Numbered from the stretch's first letter, positions 43,506 through 52,874 are shown. The stretch is 64,000 nucleotides of DNA from Streptomyces sp. NRRL F-5135 (GCF_000719775.1 NZ_JOHR01000002.1:62001-126000), one strand, 5' to 3'. Numbers and translations are program-made. The notes: generated from the sequence alone by a model not told the origin.

Positions 43506-44611
43506 ATCTCGCCGCCGCAGCAACCAACGAGAGCCTGGCGAACACCAGCAATGTGCTGATCTATTCGGCCATGGCCGTCTACCTGCTGGCCTTCTTCGCC
43601 CATATGGCGGAGTGGCTCTTCGGCAGCCGCAGCAAGGTCGCCCGCACGGCGGCCGCGCTGACGAGCGACCGTACGGGCACGGGGAAGGCGGCCGGTCCGG
43701 CCGCTGCCCGGGCGCGGGCCGACGGCGCCGAGGGCAAGGGCGGCACCGCCGTCCTGGACCGGCCGAAGGTCGTCACCCGCTCCGCGCCCGGCGCGCGCGA
43801 CGTCCCGGACGGCCCCGGCGCGCACGGCGGGGACGAACAGGGCGACCTCTACGGCCGGATCGCCGTCTCCCTCATGGCCCTCGCCTGGGCCCTGGAGGCC
43901 GGTGGCGTCCTCACCCGCGCGCTGTCCGTGCGGCGGGCGCCTTGGGGCAACATGTACGAGTTCAACATCACGATCACCACCGTGGTCGTCGGCGTGTACC
44001 TCGTACTGCTCGCGCTGAGGAAGAACGTCCGGTGGCTGGGCCTGCCGCTGGTGCTCACGGTCCTGCTCGACCTCGGACTCGCGGTCACCGTCCTCTACAC
44101 CGCGAGCGCCCAGCTCGTGCCCGCCCTCCACTCGTACTGGCTGTGGATCCACGTCTCCACGGCCATCTTCTGCGGCGCGGTCTTCTACGTCGGCGCGGTC
44201 GCCACCCTGCTCTACCTCTTCCGGGAGCGGTACGAGACCAAGCTGGCCGCCGGCCTGACACCCGGCAGGTTCGCCACCTCCGTCATGGAACGGCTGCCGG
44301 CCTCCATGACGCTCGACAAGTTCGCGTACCGCGTCAACGCCGCCGTCTTCCCGCTGTGGACGTTCACGATCATCGCGGGCGCGATCTGGGCCGGCGACGC
44401 CTGGGGCCGCTACTGGGGCTGGGACCCCAAGGAGGTCTGGTCGTTCATCACCTGGGTCGCGTTCGCCGCCTACCTGCACGCCCGTGCCACGGCCGGCTGG
44501 AAGGGCCGCAAGGCCGCCTACCTGGCGCTGATCGCCTTCGGCTGCTGGCTGTTCAACTACTACGGCGTCAACATCTTCGTGACCGGCAAGCACTCGTACG
44601 CCGGCGTGTGA
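43502..44611 (+). CDS. ccsB: Cytochrome c biogenesis protein CcsB/ResC (haem ligase subunit)
   Basis: 369 residues with multiple membrane helices and the diagnostic tryptophan-rich WWD loop, WGRYWGWDPKEVWSFITW. Conserved His residues flank it (for example LHARATAGW, and SYWLWIHVSTAIFCG). It partners ResB to present haem and join it to CxxCH motifs. It is translationally coupled to resB and is the last gene of resA-ccdA-resB-ccsB, followed at once by a strong terminator. Confidence 0.95.
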   Translation: MNLAAAATNESLANTSNVLIYSAMAVYLLAFFAHMAEWLFGSRSKVARTAAALTSDRTGTGKAAGPAAARARADGAEGKGGTAVLDRPKVVTRSAPGARDVPDGPGAHGGDEQGDLYGRIAVSLMALAWALEAGGVLTRALSVRRAPWGNMYEFNITITTVVVGVYLVLLALRKNVRWLGLPLVLTVLLDLGLAVTVLYTASAQLVPALHSYWLWIHVSTAIFCGAVFYVGAVATLLYLFRERYETKLAAGLTPGRFATSVMERLPASMTLDKFAYRVNAAVFPLWTFTIIAGAIWAGDAWGRYWGWDPKEVWSFITWVAFAAYLHARATAGWKGRKAAYLALIAFGCWLFNYYGVNIFVTGKHSYAGV

Positions 44612-44658
44612 CAACAAGAGGGGGCGTGCGCCCGCGTACACCCTCTTCATGCGAAAGT

Positions 44659-44688
44659 GCCCCGCACGGACTTGACTCCGTGCGGGGC
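44659..44688 (+). terminator. Terminator of the cytochrome c maturation operon
   Basis: GCCCCGCACGGA (44659-44670) pairs perfectly with TCCGTGCGGGGC (44677-44688) across a 6-nt loop, 48 bp after the ccsB stop. Confidence 0.85.
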
Positions 44689-44970
44689 ATCGGTGTATTC
44701 GACGAAGATTCGCCGATGATGCTGTGGAGGTGCGATGGGGGGTGTGCGCGCCCTCGGCTGAGCGGCCGACGGCGATGGGGCCCGACGGCGGTGGTGGGAG
44801 GCCCGGAGGACGGGCGGCGTGCGGATCGAGCCACGGCACCGTGCCAGTTCCGTTCCCGAGCAGAGGCCGTACGTGCGCCGGGCCCCCGAGAGTCATCATT
44901 GCACAATGCAAAGGATTATGAACTGCCTTTACATAAAGCCCACTTGACGGCCTTGCGGCTACTCGGAGGT
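44689..44970. other. Intergenic region between convergent genes with an AT-rich palindrome
   Basis: No convincing gene. Near its right end the sequence becomes AT-rich and contains TTGCA-CAA-TGCAA (44899-44911), then a stretch reading CAAAGGATTATG. Because both flanking genes end here, the palindrome is not an operator for either; an unannotated small RNA or a scar are options. Confidence 0.35.
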
Positions 44971-45696
44971 CTACTTCGGTGTCACGGCCTTCTCGACGTC
45001 CGCGAGGGTCGAGCCGTCGACCAGCCCGGTGTCCTCCAGGACCTCCATGTGGTCCAGGACGGTCTGGTTGGCCTGCCGCGCGTGGCGCCGGATCAGGTCG
45101 TTCTGCGTGGCCGCCCTGACCTCGCCGATGGTGGCGAAGATCTTGCCGTGCGAGGCACGCAGGACGTTGGCGAACATGCGGTCGAACTCGGCCCCCTTGG
45201 CGTTCTCCAGGTTCGTGACCCACTCCTGCTGCTCGGGGGTGGCCTCGTCGGGCAGGTCGACCCCGAGGATCCGGGCGTCCTCGCGTACCAGCTGGTCGAG
45301 CTTGCTGTGCCCGTCGAGCAGGTGCAGCCCGGCGCGCTTGACCTGCTCGCTGGACGCCTGCGTCTGGGCGAGCTTGCCGGCCGGGATCTCCCACAGTCCG
45401 GCCTGCCGGACCGCGACGAGGAACGTCTTGTCCACCTCGGTCACCGGCTGGGGTCCTGACGCCGCCTGACCCTCCGCCGCGTCGGTCCGGCCGGAAGCCG
45501 CGTGCCCCGCGTTCCCGCTGTCGTGGTCGCTGTTGGGCTGGTAGGGCGCGTTCGCGGCGACCGGCCCCGCGCTCGCCTCGCCCTGGTCGTTCTGTACGAA
45601 GACCGTCACGGCCACGGCCGCGACGACGGCGGTCGCGAGGGCCACGACCGCCCGCATGGAGATCCTCGACTGTTCTGCGCGTCGATTCGTGCGCAT
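44971..45696 (-). CDS. DUF4142-family exported/anchored protein
   Basis: 241 residues from the ATG at 45696 (GGGAGGCG upstream). A single N-terminal helix (MRAVVALATAVVAAVAVTVFV) is followed by a Ser/Asn/Gly linker. The helical DUF4142 domain has DKTFLVAVRQAGLWEIPAGKLAQ, LLDGHSKLDQLVREDARILGVDLP and HARQANQTVLDHMEVLEDTG. These ferritin-like four-helix proteins are common outside the membrane; their role is unknown. A longer in-frame start at 45804 lacks support. Confidence 0.85.
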   Translation of the reverse strand: MRTNRRAEQSRISMRAVVALATAVVAAVAVTVFVQNDQGEASAGPVAANAPYQPNSDHDSGNAGHAASGRTDAAEGQAASGPQPVTEVDKTFLVAVRQAGLWEIPAGKLAQTQASSEQVKRAGLHLLDGHSKLDQLVREDARILGVDLPDEATPEQQEWVTNLENAKGAEFDRMFANVLRASHGKIFATIGEVRAATQNDLIRRHARQANQTVLDHMEVLEDTGLVDGSTLADVEKAVTPK

Positions 45697-45950
45697 GACG
45701 CCTCCCGGTTGAGCAGTGAAAGTCCTTCGGGTCGTCGGGAGCGGAACAATGCGGCTGGCACGGCGCGCAGAGAGGAATACGGACGCGGCCGCCCGGGCGT
45801 TCACCGTGAGTCAGGCGCGGTGAACCCGCACACCCTGAGCCACACCCCGGGCGCACACCGGGCCCGCGCCGGGCGGACCCGTCAGGTGGACCACGCCAGG
45901 AGGACCCGTCAGAAGGAGAACACGGTCGGGAGGCCGGTCGGGAAGACCCG

Positions 45951-46454
45951 TCAGGAGGGAGATTCGTCGGTGCCCTTCCCGCCGCCCCCAGAGCCCTTCC
46001 CGCCGCCCCCAGAGCCCTTCTCGCGCCGCTCGACCTCTTCCTCGCGCCGCTTCAGCTCGGCCTCCCAGCGCGCCAACTGCTCCTGCTGCTCCCGCCGCTG
46101 CTCGCCGCCCGCGTCGTTCGCCGGGTCGTCCTTCGACGCGCTGTCGTCCTTCAGCCGGTCGCCCTTCGGCCTGTCGTCCTTCAACCGGTCGCCCTTTGCC
46201 TTGTCGCCCTTGAGCGAGTTGAGGAACTCCGGATTGTCGTCGGGCGCGACCCAGTTCCCCCGCCGCGCGGTCCTCGCGCGGTCGCGGCCCACGATCAGCC
46301 ACGAGATGGACCCGACCAGCGGGAAGAGCAGCACGAGGATCGCCCAGATCGGCTTGGGGAGGTAACGGATCTCCTTCTCCTCGGTGGTGATGCAGTCGAT
46401 GAACGCGTAGATGCTGAGAGCCAGCGGCACCAGAATCATCAGCACCCGAAGCAT
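45951..46454 (-). CDS. PLDc_N (phospholipase-D N-terminal-type) membrane protein
   Basis: 167 residues from the ATG at 46454. Two membrane helices ([20 protein letters not shown] and [20 protein letters not shown]) followed by IVGRDRART are the PLDc_N signature. The C-terminal half is hydrophilic: [18 protein letters not shown] repeats, a short coiled coil ([20 protein letters not shown]), and two GSGGGGK units. Such proteins are abundant and of unknown role, lying next to the menaquinone decarboxylase gene in Streptomyces. Transcription diverges from 46552. Confidence 0.85.
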   Translation of the reverse strand: MLRVLMILVPLALSIYAFIDCITTEEKEIRYLPKPIWAILVLLFPLVGSISWLIVGRDRARTARRGNWVAPDDNPEFLNSLKGDKAKGDRLKDDRPKGDRLKDDSASKDDPANDAGGEQRREQQEQLARWEAELKRREEEVERREKGSGGGGKGSGGGGKGTDESPS

Positions 46455-46551
46455 GGCGGTCCCCCTGGGAACGGAGTGGGAACGGAGATCGGGACCGGCC
46501 GGGCGGCCCCCGTGACAGGTCCAGGGTAGCGAGTGGCGGATACTGGACCAC

Positions 46552-48003
46552 ATGGCTTACGACGATCTCCGCTCGCTGCTGCGGGCTCTGGAGCGCGAGG
46601 GCGACCTCAAGCGCATCAAGGCCGAAGTCGACCCCCACCTGGAGGTCGGGGAGATCGTCGACCGGGTGAACAAGGCGGGCGGGCCCGCGTTGCTCTTCGA
46701 GAACGTACGCGGGTCCTCGATGCCCCTTGCCATGAACGTGTACGGCACGGACCGGCGGCTGCTCAAGGCCCTCGGGCTGTCCTCGTACGGCGAGATCGGC
46801 GAGAAGATCGGCGGACTGCTCAAGCCCGAGCTGCCGCACGGGTTCGTCGGCGTGCGCGAGGCGTTCGGCAAGCTCGGGTCGATGGCGCACGTGCCGCCGA
46901 AGAAGGTCAAGGACGCCCCGGTCCAGGAGCGGGTCCTGACGGGGGACGAGGTGGACCTCGACCAGCTCCCCGCGCTGTTCAGCTGGCCCGGGGACGGCGG
47001 GTCGTTCTTCAACCTCGGTCTCACGCACACCAAGCACCCCGAGACCGGCATCCGCAACCTCGGCCTCTACCGGCTCCAGCGGCACGACCGCCGCACCATC
47101 GGCATGCACTGGCAGATCCACAAGGACAGCCGCAACCACTACCAGGTGGCGGCCCGGCGCGGCGAACGGCTGCCCGTGGCCATCGCGTTCGGCTGCCCGC
47201 CCGCCGTCACGTACGCCTCGACCGCGCCGCTCCCCGGCGACATCGACGAATACCTCTTCGCCGGCTTCCTCCAGGGGCGGCGGATCGAGATGGTCGACTG
47301 CAAGACCGTGCCGCTCCAGGTCCCGGCGCAGGCCGAGGTCGTCATCGAGGGCTGGCTGGAGCCGGGCACCATGCTGCCCGAGGGGCCGTTCGGCGACCAC
47401 ACGGGCTTCTACACCCCGCAGGAGCCGTTCCCGGCGCTGACCATCGACTGCGTGACGATGCGGCGGAGGCCGCTGCTCCAGTCGATCGTGGTCGGCCGGC
47501 CGCCGACGGAGGACGGGCCGCTGGGCCGCGCGACGGAACGGTTCTTCCTGCCGCTGCTGAAGATCATCGTGCCGGACATCGTGGACTACCACCTCCCCGA
47601 GTCGGGCGGATTCCACAACTGTGCGATCGTTTCGATCGACAAGAAGTACCCCAAACACGCACAGAAGGTGATGCACGCGATCTGGGGCGCGCACATGATG
47701 TCACTGACCAAGCTGATCGTGGTCGTCGACGCGGACTGCGACGTCCACGATCTGCACGAGGTCTCCTGGCGCGCGCTGGGGAACACGGACTACGCGCGCG
47801 ACCTCACCGTCGTCGAGGGCCCGGTCGACCATCTCGACCACGCCTCCTACCAGCAGTTCTGGGGCGGCAAGGCGGGCATCGACGCGACGCGCAAGCTCCC
47901 CGAGGAGGGCTACACCCGGGACGGCGGCTGGCCGGAGATGGTCGAGTCGGACCCCGCGACGGCGGCCACGGTGACGAGGCGCTGGAAGGAGTACGGCCTG
48001 TGA
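46552..48003 (+). CDS. mqnL: UbiD-family menaquinone biosynthesis decarboxylase
   Basis: 483 residues, full-length UbiD fold: [62 protein letters not shown] with the prenyl-FMN site, [19 protein letters not shown], and [20 protein letters not shown]. In futalosine-type actinomycetes it is thought to decarboxylate the prenylated 1,4-dihydroxy-6-naphthoate intermediate. It needs prenylated FMN made by UbiX, encoded 1.1 kb downstream, and is coupled to the prenyltransferase gene by a GTGA overlap. Confidence 0.93.
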   Translation: MAYDDLRSLLRALEREGDLKRIKAEVDPHLEVGEIVDRVNKAGGPALLFENVRGSSMPLAMNVYGTDRRLLKALGLSSYGEIGEKIGGLLKPELPHGFVGVREAFGKLGSMAHVPPKKVKDAPVQERVLTGDEVDLDQLPALFSWPGDGGSFFNLGLTHTKHPETGIRNLGLYRLQRHDRRTIGMHWQIHKDSRNHYQVAARRGERLPVAIAFGCPPAVTYASTAPLPGDIDEYLFAGFLQGRRIEMVDCKTVPLQVPAQAEVVIEGWLEPGTMLPEGPFGDHTGFYTPQEPFPALTIDCVTMRRRPLLQSIVVGRPPTEDGPLGRATERFFLPLLKIIVPDIVDYHLPESGGFHNCAIVSIDKKYPKHAQKVMHAIWGAHMMSLTKLIVVVDADCDVHDLHEVSWRALGNTDYARDLTVVEGPVDHLDHASYQQFWGGKAGIDATRKLPEEGYTRDGGWPEMVESDPATAATVTRRWKEYGL

Positions 48004-48899
48004 GCAGCGCCGCCGCCGTCCCGCAGCCGGGCAGGACCAGGGCCTTTCTGCGGCTGGTGATGATCGAGCACTCGGTCTTCGCGCTGCCCTTCGCCTACAT
48101 CGCCTCGCTCACCGCGATGTTCCGCCAGGACGGGAGCATCCACTGGGGCACCCTGCTGCTGGTCACGGTCGCGATGGTCGGCCTGCGCACGTTCGCGATG
48201 GCCTGCAACCGGATCATCGACCGCGAGATCGACGCCCGTAACCCGCGCACCGCCGGCCGGGAGCTGGTCACGGGCGCGGTGTCCGTACGGTCCGCCTGGA
48301 CCGGCGCGCTGATCGCCGTCGTCATATTCCTCGGCGCCGCCGCGCTGCTGAACCCGCTCTGCCTCGCGCTCGCGCCCGTCGCCGTGGTGCCGATGGTGGT
48401 CTACCCGTACGGGAAGCGGTTCACGAACTTCCCGCACGCCATCCTCGGCCTCGCCCAGGCGATGGGCCCGGTCGGCGCCTGGATAGCGGTGACCGGGACC
48501 TGGTCGTGGGACGCGGTGATCCTCGGTCTCGCGGTCGGCGTCTGGATCGGCGGCTTCGACCTGATCTTCGGCTGCCAGGACGTCCAGGCGGACCGCGCCC
48601 ACGGCGTGATGTCCGTACCGGCCCGCTTCGGTATCCCGGCCGCCCTCCACGGCGCCCGCGCCGCGCACGCCGTGACGACGGTGCTGCTGGTCTGGTACGG
48701 GCTGGCGACGGACGCGGGGGGCTTCTTCTGGCTGGGCCTGCTGATCGTGGCGGGGGCGTTCCTCTACGAGCACACGATCGTGCGGCCGCACGACCTGTCC
48801 CGCCTGAACAGGGCGTTTTTCTCCGTCAATGGTTTTATCGGGATTGCCCTTTTCGTGTGTGCGCTGCTCGATCTGCTGGTGCGTGGTCTGACGGTCTAG
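48000..48899 (+). CDS. mqnP: UbiA-family prenyltransferase of the futalosine pathway (MqnP)
   Basis: 299 residues with about eight membrane helices. The first aspartate-rich motif is NRIIDREIDARNPRTAGRE and the second is DVQADRAHGVMSVPARFG, both expected for UbiA enzymes that bind Mg-prenyl diphosphate. It attaches the polyprenyl chain to dihydroxynaphthoate. GTG start coupled to the decarboxylase. Confidence 0.93.
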   Translation: MSSAAAVPQPGRTRAFLRLVMIEHSVFALPFAYIASLTAMFRQDGSIHWGTLLLVTVAMVGLRTFAMACNRIIDREIDARNPRTAGRELVTGAVSVRSAWTGALIAVVIFLGAAALLNPLCLALAPVAVVPMVVYPYGKRFTNFPHAILGLAQAMGPVGAWIAVTGTWSWDAVILGLAVGVWIGGFDLIFGCQDVQADRAHGVMSVPARFGIPAALHGARAAHAVTTVLLVWYGLATDAGGFFWLGLLIVAGAFLYEHTIVRPHDLSRLNRAFFSVNGFIGIALFVCALLDLLVRGLTV

Positions 48900-48948
48900 C
48901 TACCGTCGGCCCTGCCATCGAGTGCAGGACAGGGGCAGGGAGGCCGAC

Positions 48949-49083
48949 GTGACCATCTCGGAGACCGAACGCCCGCACTCACAGCTCAGCCGGTTCGAGG
49001 ACATGTTCCCTGGCTACGGGACAGAGATGGGCCGCCTCGCCTTCGACACGAGCGAACTGCCGGTGGACCCCCGCCACACCTGA
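48949..49083 (+). CDS. 44-residue protein of unknown function between mqnP and ubiX
   Basis: GTG at 48949 with a GGGAGG site 5 nt upstream; TGA at 49081-49083. The product is acidic and polar with an aromatic centre, RFEDMFPGYGTEMGRLAFD, and ends SELPVDPRHT. It has no signal peptide, no Cys and no membrane helix. Codon third positions are largely G/C, as in real genes here. I do not recognise it; its place between two menaquinone genes suggests co-expression. Confidence 0.5.
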   Translation: MTISETERPHSQLSRFEDMFPGYGTEMGRLAFDTSELPVDPRHT

Positions 49084-49121
49084 CCTCGGCCCCGGCTCCG
49101 GGCGCCGATAGGCTCGTACGC

Positions 49122-49841
49122 GTGGAGCAGGCGAATGTGGACGGTCAGCGGCGGCGCGTTCCGTGGGTCGTCGGAGTGTCCGGCGCTTCGGGGACGCCGT
49201 ACGCGGCGGCCGTGCTGCGGGGGTTGCTGGACGCGGGGGAGAGCGTCGACCTCGTGGTCAGCAGGGCGTCGCGGCTGACGCTGCTGGACGAGACGGGCAT
49301 CGCGTTCCGCGACGCGCACTGGCGGGACGATCTCGCCGCCTGGCTGGCGCGGGGCGCGGACGGGAAGCCGCTGGGGACGGCGCCGGACCTGCGCGACGTA
49401 CGGCACTGGCCCGCCGGGGACCTGGCCGCCGGACCGTCCTCCGGTTCGTATCCCGTCAAGGGCATGCTCATCGTGCCCGCGTCCACGGCCAGTGTGGCCG
49501 GCGTCGCGCTCGGGCTGTCGAAGGACCTGCTCCAGCGGGCCGCGAGCGTGACGCTCAAGGAACGGCGCCCGCTGGTCGTCGCAGTACGGGAGACCCCGCT
49601 GAACGGGCAGACGCTCAAGCACCTGGTGGCGCTGGACGAGGCGGGCGCGGTGGTGCTGCCGGCGTCCCCGGCGTTCTACGCGGGCGCGACCCATATCCAG
49701 GACCTGGTGGACTTCGTCGCCGGGCGGGTGCTGGACGCGGCCGGCGTACCGCACCGGCTCTACCGCCGCTGGGCAGGGGAACTCGGCGGCGGCTCGCGCC
49801 GTGCCGGCGACGGGGGTGACGGGGTGACGGAGCGACGGTGA
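49122..49841 (+). CDS. ubiX: Flavin prenyltransferase UbiX
   Basis: 239 residues with the UbiX flavodoxin-like fold: VVGVSGASGTPYAAAVLRGLL at the N-terminus, MLIVPASTASVAGVALGLSKDLLQRAASVTLKERRPLVVAVRETPLN split across several conserved blocks, and PASPAFYAGATHIQDLVDFVAGRVLD. It makes prenylated FMN, the cofactor for the UbiD-like decarboxylase encoded upstream. The C-terminal 25 residues are a Gly/Arg/Asp tail. GTG or ATG choices near 49122 do not affect the domain. Confidence 0.94.
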   Translation: MEQANVDGQRRRVPWVVGVSGASGTPYAAAVLRGLLDAGESVDLVVSRASRLTLLDETGIAFRDAHWRDDLAAWLARGADGKPLGTAPDLRDVRHWPAGDLAAGPSSGSYPVKGMLIVPASTASVAGVALGLSKDLLQRAASVTLKERRPLVVAVRETPLNGQTLKHLVALDEAGAVVLPASPAFYAGATHIQDLVDFVAGRVLDAAGVPHRLYRRWAGELGGGSRRAGDGGDGVTERR

Positions 49842-49914
49842 AAGGCGGGGGCGGTGACCCGGCGCCGTCGTGCTTCTCCGTACAGTGCGTGCCCTGGCCC
49901 TTGCGTGCCTTAGA

Positions 49915-49928
49915 TTTTATCTGTAAAA
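49915..49928. promoter_or_regulatory. AT-rich palindrome upstream of the Lrp gene
   Basis: TTTTA-TCTG-TAAAA lies 36 bp before the lrp start, in a GC-rich background. Lrp/AsnC proteins bind AT-rich imperfect palindromes of this length and usually autoregulate. Confidence 0.5.
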
Positions 49929-49963
49929 CGTGGCATCGCTGAGTAATGGAAGGCTTCAGGCAT

Positions 49964-50416
49964 ATGGACGCCGTGGATAGGCAGCTCATCCAGGCTCTGC
50001 GGGAGAACGGCAGAGCCTCGTACGCCGAGCTCGGCCGGCTCGTCGGGCTCTCCGGTCCCAGTGTCACCGACCGGATCAACCGCCTCGAAGCGGCGGGCGT
50101 GATCACCGGTTACCGCGCCACGGTCGACTCGGCCTCGCTCGGCCTCGGAGTCACCGCGCTCATCGGGATCTCGCTCTCCGACGCCGCCGACCACGAGGAC
50201 GTGGCCCGCCGGATGCGGGACCTCGGGGAGATCGAGGACTGCTGGTTCATCGCGGGTGACGACTCGTACATGCTCAAGGTGCGGGCGAGCGACGTGGACG
50301 GCCTGGAGAAGACCATCGGCCGCCTCACCGGGACGAAGGGCGTCTCCCGGACCCGTACCACCATCGTGCTCTCCACCAAGTGGGAGAACAGGGTGGGGGA
50401 GCTGCCCGAGGAGTGA
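49964..50416 (+). CDS. Lrp/AsnC-family transcriptional regulator
   Basis: 150 residues: an HTH (MDAVDRQLIQALRENGRASY and LGRLVGLSGPSVTDRINRLE) and an effector-binding alpha/beta (RAM) domain with IEDCWFIAGDDSYMLKVRASD. The ATG at 49964 follows GGAAGG and matches the family start better than 49946. It lies between ubiX and mqnE, so it may sense an amino acid and influence quinone or respiratory genes, which is inference. Confidence 0.9.
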   Translation: MDAVDRQLIQALRENGRASYAELGRLVGLSGPSVTDRINRLEAAGVITGYRATVDSASLGLGVTALIGISLSDAADHEDVARRMRDLGEIEDCWFIAGDDSYMLKVRASDVDGLEKTIGRLTGTKGVSRTRTTIVLSTKWENRVGELPEE

Positions 50417-50561
50417 GGCGGCGACGGGCACGCCCTCGCCGTCGCGGAAACGCCCCGCCGGAAACGCCCCCGCGCGTCGGCGGGAGGGCCGCGTCCGTGG
50501 TGTCCGAGCGGGGGCGTAGGCTCGACAGGCCCGATTGGTAGACGTATGGGAGGCGGCCGAC

Positions 50562-51725
50562 ATGGACGCGGGGCTCAAGCGCGAGCTGGAGGAGAAGGTC
50601 CGGGCCGGTGAGCGGCTGTCCCGCGAGGACGGCATCGCGCTGTACGAGTCGGACGACCTGGCCTGGCTCGGCGGACTCGCCCACGAGGTGCGCACGCGCA
50701 AGAACGGTGACGTCGTCCACTTCAACGTCAACCGCCACCTCAACATGACGAACGTCTGCACCGCCTCCTGCGCGTACTGCTCCTTCCAGCGCAAGCCCGG
50801 CGAGAAGGACGCGTACACCATGCGCATCGAGGAGGCCGTCCGCCTCGCCAAGGCGATGGAGGGGGAGAACCTCACCGAGCTGCACATCGTCAACGGCCTT
50901 CACCCCACCCTGCCGTGGCGTTACTACCCGCGGTCGCTCAGCGCGCTCAAGGAAGCCCTCCCGCAGGTCTCCCTCAAGGCGTTCACCGCCACCGAGATCC
51001 ACCACTTCGAGACGATCTCCGGTCTGACGGCCTCCGAGATCCTCGACGAACTGATCGACGCCGGCCTGGAGTCGCTGACCGGCGGCGGCGCCGAGATCTT
51101 CGACTGGGAGGTCCGGCAGCACATCGTGGACCACGCCACCCACTGGGAGGACTGGTCGCGCATCCACCGGCTCGCGCACGAGAAGGGGCTCAAGACGCCC
51201 TCGACCATGCTGTACGGGCACATCGAGGAGCCCCGGCACCGTGTGGACCACGTGCTGCGGCTGCGTGAACTGCAGGACGAGACCGGCGGGTTCCAGGTCT
51301 TCATCCCGCTGCGCTACCAGCACGACTTCGTGGACATGAAGGACGGCAAGATCCGCAACCGGCTCCAGGCGCGGACGACCATGGCCACCGGCGCCGAGGC
51401 CCTGAAGACCTTCGCCGTCTCGCGACTGCTCTTCGACAACGTGCCGCACGTGAAGGTCTTCTGGGTGATGCACGGCGTCCAGACCGCCCAACTGGCCCTC
51501 CAGCACGGCGCGGACGACATGGACGGCTCGGTCGTCGAGTACAAGATCACGCACGACGCGGACAACTACGGCACGCCCAACAAGCTCGGCCGCGAGGACC
51601 TGCTCGACCTGATCCGCGACGCCGGCTTCCGCCCCGTCGAGCGGAACACCCGTTACGAGATCATCCGCGAGTACCCGGGGCCGGACGCGGACCGCCGCGA
51701 GTCCCCGCAGCCGATGCGGGTCTGA
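50562..51725 (+). CDS. mqnE: Aminofutalosine synthase MqnE (radical SAM)
   Basis: 387 residues. The radical-SAM CxxxCxxC motif is CTASCAYC at residues 66-73. Other family blocks are VVHFNVNRHLNMTNV, TELHIVNGLHPTLPW, SLTGGGAEIFDWEVR, STMLYGHIEEPRHRVDH and FQVFIPLRYQH. It joins the MqnA product (3-[(1-carboxyvinyl)oxy]benzoate) to SAM to form aminofutalosine. GGAGG lies 8 nt before the ATG at 50562. MqnA and MqnC are encoded further right in the window. Confidence 0.95.
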   Translation: MDAGLKRELEEKVRAGERLSREDGIALYESDDLAWLGGLAHEVRTRKNGDVVHFNVNRHLNMTNVCTASCAYCSFQRKPGEKDAYTMRIEEAVRLAKAMEGENLTELHIVNGLHPTLPWRYYPRSLSALKEALPQVSLKAFTATEIHHFETISGLTASEILDELIDAGLESLTGGGAEIFDWEVRQHIVDHATHWEDWSRIHRLAHEKGLKTPSTMLYGHIEEPRHRVDHVLRLRELQDETGGFQVFIPLRYQHDFVDMKDGKIRNRLQARTTMATGAEALKTFAVSRLLFDNVPHVKVFWVMHGVQTAQLALQHGADDMDGSVVEYKITHDADNYGTPNKLGREDLLDLIRDAGFRPVERNTRYEIIREYPGPDADRRESPQPMRV

Positions 51726-51758
51726 GGACGGGTCTGAGGAGCGGGGAGCATTCCGGGC

Positions 51759-52379
51759 ATGGCGCTCACTTTCGAACTGGATCCGGCGGTGGACCCGGCC
51801 CTGCGCGACGGCGTGCTCGCGCTCTGGGCGGACGTGTCCAACGCGGGCGGCGCGGTCGGCTTTGTACCGCCGGTCACGCCCGACGAGATCCGGCCGCAGC
51901 TGGTCAAGCACCTCACGGCCATGGCCGAGGGCCGGATGCGGCTGCTGGTCGGCCGCGACGAGGAAGGCGCCGTCGCGGCCACGGCGTTCTTCGCGCTCAA
52001 CACCCACCGGCTGATGCGGCACTGGCTGTGGCTGTACACGGTGATGGTCCACCCGCGCCACCAGGGCAAGGGGTACGGGCGTGACCTGATGGCCGCGGCG
52101 GCGGAGGCCGCCGCCGGGTTCGAGGGCATCGAGGCGATCCGGCTCACCTGCCGGGGCGGCACGGGCGTGGACCGCTTCTACGCGTCGTGCGGCTACAAGG
52201 AGGTGGGGCGGGTGCCCGACGCGATCAGGGTCGCGCCGGGCGACGACCGGGACGACATCATGATGCTGCTGCCCCTGCACGCCTTGGCCGGCCCGGAAGG
52301 CGCGCGCGGCCCGGAAGGCGCGCGCGGCCCGGAGGGCTCGGACGGCGCGTACGGCTCCGAGCGTTCGGGGACGCGCTGA
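51759..52379 (+). CDS. GNAT-family N-acetyltransferase
   Basis: 206 residues. The acetyl-CoA loop is VMVHPRHQGKGYGRDLM, followed by IRLTCRGGTGVDRFYASCGYKEVGRVPD, typical of GNAT enzymes. The substrate is unknown. The C-terminal 28 residues carry an 18-bp DNA repeat (52290-52325) encoding collagen-like GPEGAR units. It is 33 bp downstream of mqnE. Confidence 0.87.
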   Translation: MALTFELDPAVDPALRDGVLALWADVSNAGGAVGFVPPVTPDEIRPQLVKHLTAMAEGRMRLLVGRDEEGAVAATAFFALNTHRLMRHWLWLYTVMVHPRHQGKGYGRDLMAAAAEAAAGFEGIEAIRLTCRGGTGVDRFYASCGYKEVGRVPDAIRVAPGDDRDDIMMLLPLHALAGPEGARGPEGARGPEGSDGAYGSERSGTR

Positions 52380-52482
52380 AGGCCGGTGCACGCCCGACAA
52401 AGCGGGCGTGCTTCACTGGATGACAGCCCCTGTCGTACGGAGACCGGAGACGGCGAGGGGCGAAGGAGAGGGAGGAACCGCC

Positions 52483-52791
52483 GTGACCGCTGCCAAGTCG
52501 CACGCCATGCTGCGCTACACCGCGATGCGCCTGGGCGTCTTCGTCGGCTGCTTCGTCGTGGTGGCCGCTCTCGTGCAGTTCGGGATCGTGCCCAAGGGGC
52601 TCGGTGATTCGAGCCTCCTGTGGATCCTGCTGCTCTCCATCCTGCTCTCGGCGCCGCTCAGCTTCGTCCTGCTGCGCAAGCAGCGCGACGAGATGTCCGT
52701 GCAGATCGCCCCCCGGGTCGAGGGCGCGAAGGCCAAGCTGGACGCCCGGCTCGAGGCGGTCCGCGGCCAGGAGGACCGCTCGGCGCAGTGA
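52483..52791 (+). CDS. DUF4229 small membrane protein
   Basis: 102 residues from a GTG at 52483 preceded by GGAGGAACC. Two membrane helices (LGVFVGCFVVVAALVQFGIV and LLWILLLSILLSAPLSFVLL) are followed by the charged tail RKQRDEMSVQI and a C-terminal helix. This matches the DUF4229 family of actinobacterial membrane proteins near menaquinone genes. Role unknown. Confidence 0.85.
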   Translation: MTAAKSHAMLRYTAMRLGVFVGCFVVVAALVQFGIVPKGLGDSSLLWILLLSILLSAPLSFVLLRKQRDEMSVQIAPRVEGAKAKLDARLEAVRGQEDRSAQ

Positions 52792-52874
52792 CCGTGGAGC
52801 GCCGCCTCCGGCGCTCGCGTGACGCCGCCTCCGCGACATCGCTCACCTGACACCGCTTACGTAACGTTCCTCAC

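Noticed and set aside
44724..44921. Possible 65-residue protein in the intergenic region after ccsB
   Set aside because: Starts with no supporting signal; Gly/Pro/Arg composition typical of random GC-rich sequence.
42824..45856. Thousand-residue minus-strand frame opposite resB and ccsB
   Set aside because: Antisense shadow crossing a strong terminator and two well-supported genes.
45880..45960. Degenerate GACCCGTCAG repeats after the DUF4142 gene, considered as iterons or an attachment site
   Set aside because: Copies are imperfect, irregularly spaced and have no partner elsewhere in the window; probably local slippage.
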